A program made the position numbers and the translations under genes. A stretch of 6,342 nucleotides of DNA from the NCBI GenBank assembly GCA_020253895.1, contig JADDKG010000386.1:1-6342 (forward strand), in the 5' to 3' direction. Of the stretch, positions 5,595-6,342 are shown in pieces; positions within the stretch are counted from its first letter, which is position 1; every line of letters starts with the position of its first letter. Source of the stretch: Rubrobacter sp. (GTDB lineage Bacteria; Actinomycetota; Rubrobacteria; Rubrobacterales; Rubrobacteraceae). The notes under the pieces were generated by a model. It was given only the letters and a program-made list of their open reading frames with translations, did not search any database and had not been told where the DNA came from.

Positions 5595-6336
5595 ACAGAA
5601 GCTGGAAGATCGCCACCGATAGCAGGCTCCCAAGCACCGCCCCGGCCAGTACCTGGTAGAAGGTGTGTATGCCGCTCTCGATCCTGCTCTGGCACACTAG
5701 CAGCGCCATGAGCAGGGTGATGAGGGAGACCAGCCCGGCGTACCTGCCGGCTCCCCCCTCGGCGGCTATAAAGCTCGCGGCCACCCAGCCGGCAAAGGCC
5801 ACCGCCGCGTGCCCGGAGGGCATACCGCCGTAGAAGGCGTGCGGGGAGCGGGTGAGCGCCTTGAGCAGGAGCACGGCGAGCGTGGTCACCCCCAGCGCCA
5901 CCAGCGTCAGATGCCCGGGCCAGCGCCGGATCTCCAGAAGCACCTCGAGGGTCGGCGGTCCCAGGTCATCGGCCAGCACCAGGTAGCCCACAAAAGCAGC
6001 CCCCAGGCTGGAGACGAGAACCGCCCCGGCTGAGATGTCCTTTGCAAGCTTGGCCAGCGGATGGTACTCCCGGGTCACCAGGTCCACCGCGAACTCCAGC
6101 GCGGTGTTGAGCATCTCGGTTACGAGCACCAGCATGATAACCAGCAGGAGCAGCGCGAGCTCCAGGGCGCTGACGCCGACCAGCAGGCTAGCCAGCAGCA
6201 CCAGAACGGCCACCGCGACGTGTATCCGCATGTTGCGCTGGCTGCGGACCGCGTAGACGATCCCGCGGTAGGCGTGCTCGAAGCTTCGAGTGATGGGCTG
6301 CTGCAACCCCTCCTTGCGGTCCGGCTTAGCCCCCAC
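5593..6336 (-). CDS. Fusion of DgkA-type lipid (undecaprenol/diacylglycerol) kinase and PAP2 phosphatase, integral membrane protein
   Basis: Residues about 15-122 form a DgkA-family kinase. After an amphipathic start (SFEHAYRGIVYAVRSQRN, 18-35) come three membrane helices (about 38-54, 56-73, 100-122). The catalytic motif is ETEMLNTALEFAVD-like, with E74, N77, E81 and D85 spaced as in E. coli DgkA, and KDISAGAV at 99-106. Residues about 139-247 form a PAP2 phosphatase with about four helices, PSGH (173-176) and SRIESGIHTFYQ (217-228, H224). In Gram-positive-type bacteria DgkA homologues mostly phosphorylate undecaprenol, and PAP2 enzymes can dephosphorylate undecaprenyl pyrophosphate. Both would then yield undecaprenyl phosphate, the cell-wall carrier; substrate is inferred. 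The PAP2 part is atypical: Gln228 replaces the usual Asp, and motif 1 (K159...R163-S-P) lacks the normal RP pair. The start is GTG 6336 or TTG 6306. The latter has a perfect AAGGAGG but only two bases of spacing. The gene leads cdd-era. Confidence 0.92.
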   Translation of the reverse strand: MGAKPDRKEGLQQPITRSFEHAYRGIVYAVRSQRNMRIHVAVAVLVLLASLLVGVSALELALLLLVIMLVLVTEMLNTALEFAVDLVTREYHPLAKLAKDISAGAVLVSSLGAAFVGYLVLADDLGPPTLEVLLEIRRWPGHLTLVALGVTTLAVLLLKALTRSPHAFYGGMPSGHAAVAFAGWVAASFIAAEGGAGRYAGLVSLITLLMALLVCQSRIESGIHTFYQVLAGAVLGSLLSVAIFQLL

Positions 6337-6342
6337 GTACCG

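Noticed and set aside
5582..5695. N-terminal extension of the cdd frame to 5695
   Set aside because: It overlaps the PAP2 C-terminus, adds 38 residues not expected for cytidine deaminases, and strong initiation signals occur downstream.
6326..6342. Possible last codons of an upstream gene (ybeY would be the usual neighbour) ending at the TAA at 6328-6326
   Set aside because: Only about five codons would be visible (Val-Arg-Gly-Gly-stop in that frame), which cannot be distinguished from chance.

Overview
The window is a compact piece of a GC-rich (roughly two-thirds G+C by eye) bacterial chromosome. All seven protein genes and the tRNA lie on the minus strand. GTG or TTG starts, a strong G/C bias in third codon positions, and the gene set (dgkA-like, cdd, era, deoC, recO, dgt, dnaG, tRNA-Asn) suggest a deep-branching, probably thermophilic actinobacterium. 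A Rubrobacter-type organism is my best guess, but this is inference from order and sequence style, not a database match.

Read in the direction of transcription (6342 to 1), the layout is: a membrane fusion of a DgkA-type lipid kinase with a PAP2 phosphatase (6336-5593); cytidine deaminase cdd (about 5581-5174); the ribosome-assembly GTPase era (5177-4269); deoxyribose-phosphate aldolase deoC (4225-3518); the recombination mediator recO (3537-2812); a dGTPase-like HD phosphohydrolase dgt (2815-1859); DNA primase dnaG (1848-94); and a tRNA-Asn(GTT) cut off by the window edge (48-1). The protein genes are packed as an operon. cdd/era and recO/dgt overlap by 4 bases, deoC/recO overlap by 20, and the remaining gaps are 10 to 43 bases. 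No stretch over 300 bases lacks a gene.

Three functional themes are interleaved. Envelope lipid-carrier metabolism is represented by the kinase/phosphatase fusion, and ribosome assembly by era. DNA maintenance comes from recO and dnaG together with three deoxynucleotide or nucleoside catabolic enzymes (cdd, deoC, dgt). dgt and cdd act near the top of routes that can end in deoxyribose-5-phosphate, which deoC splits into central-carbon metabolites, so the cluster could tune or recycle DNA precursors. Two promoter-like sites stand out. One is a good -35/-10 pair at the end of dnaG that should drive the tRNA. The other is a perfect TATAAT at the era stop codon that could give deoC-recO-dgt-dnaG its own transcript.

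This is mostly conserved housekeeping DNA; I see no mobile element, CRISPR array, prophage or defence system. The points most worth a second look are the lipid kinase/phosphatase fusion with an altered PAP2 motif, the two-residue insertion in the primase zinc finger, the compositional patchwork and AT-rich hairpin inside dnaG, and the embedded promoters.
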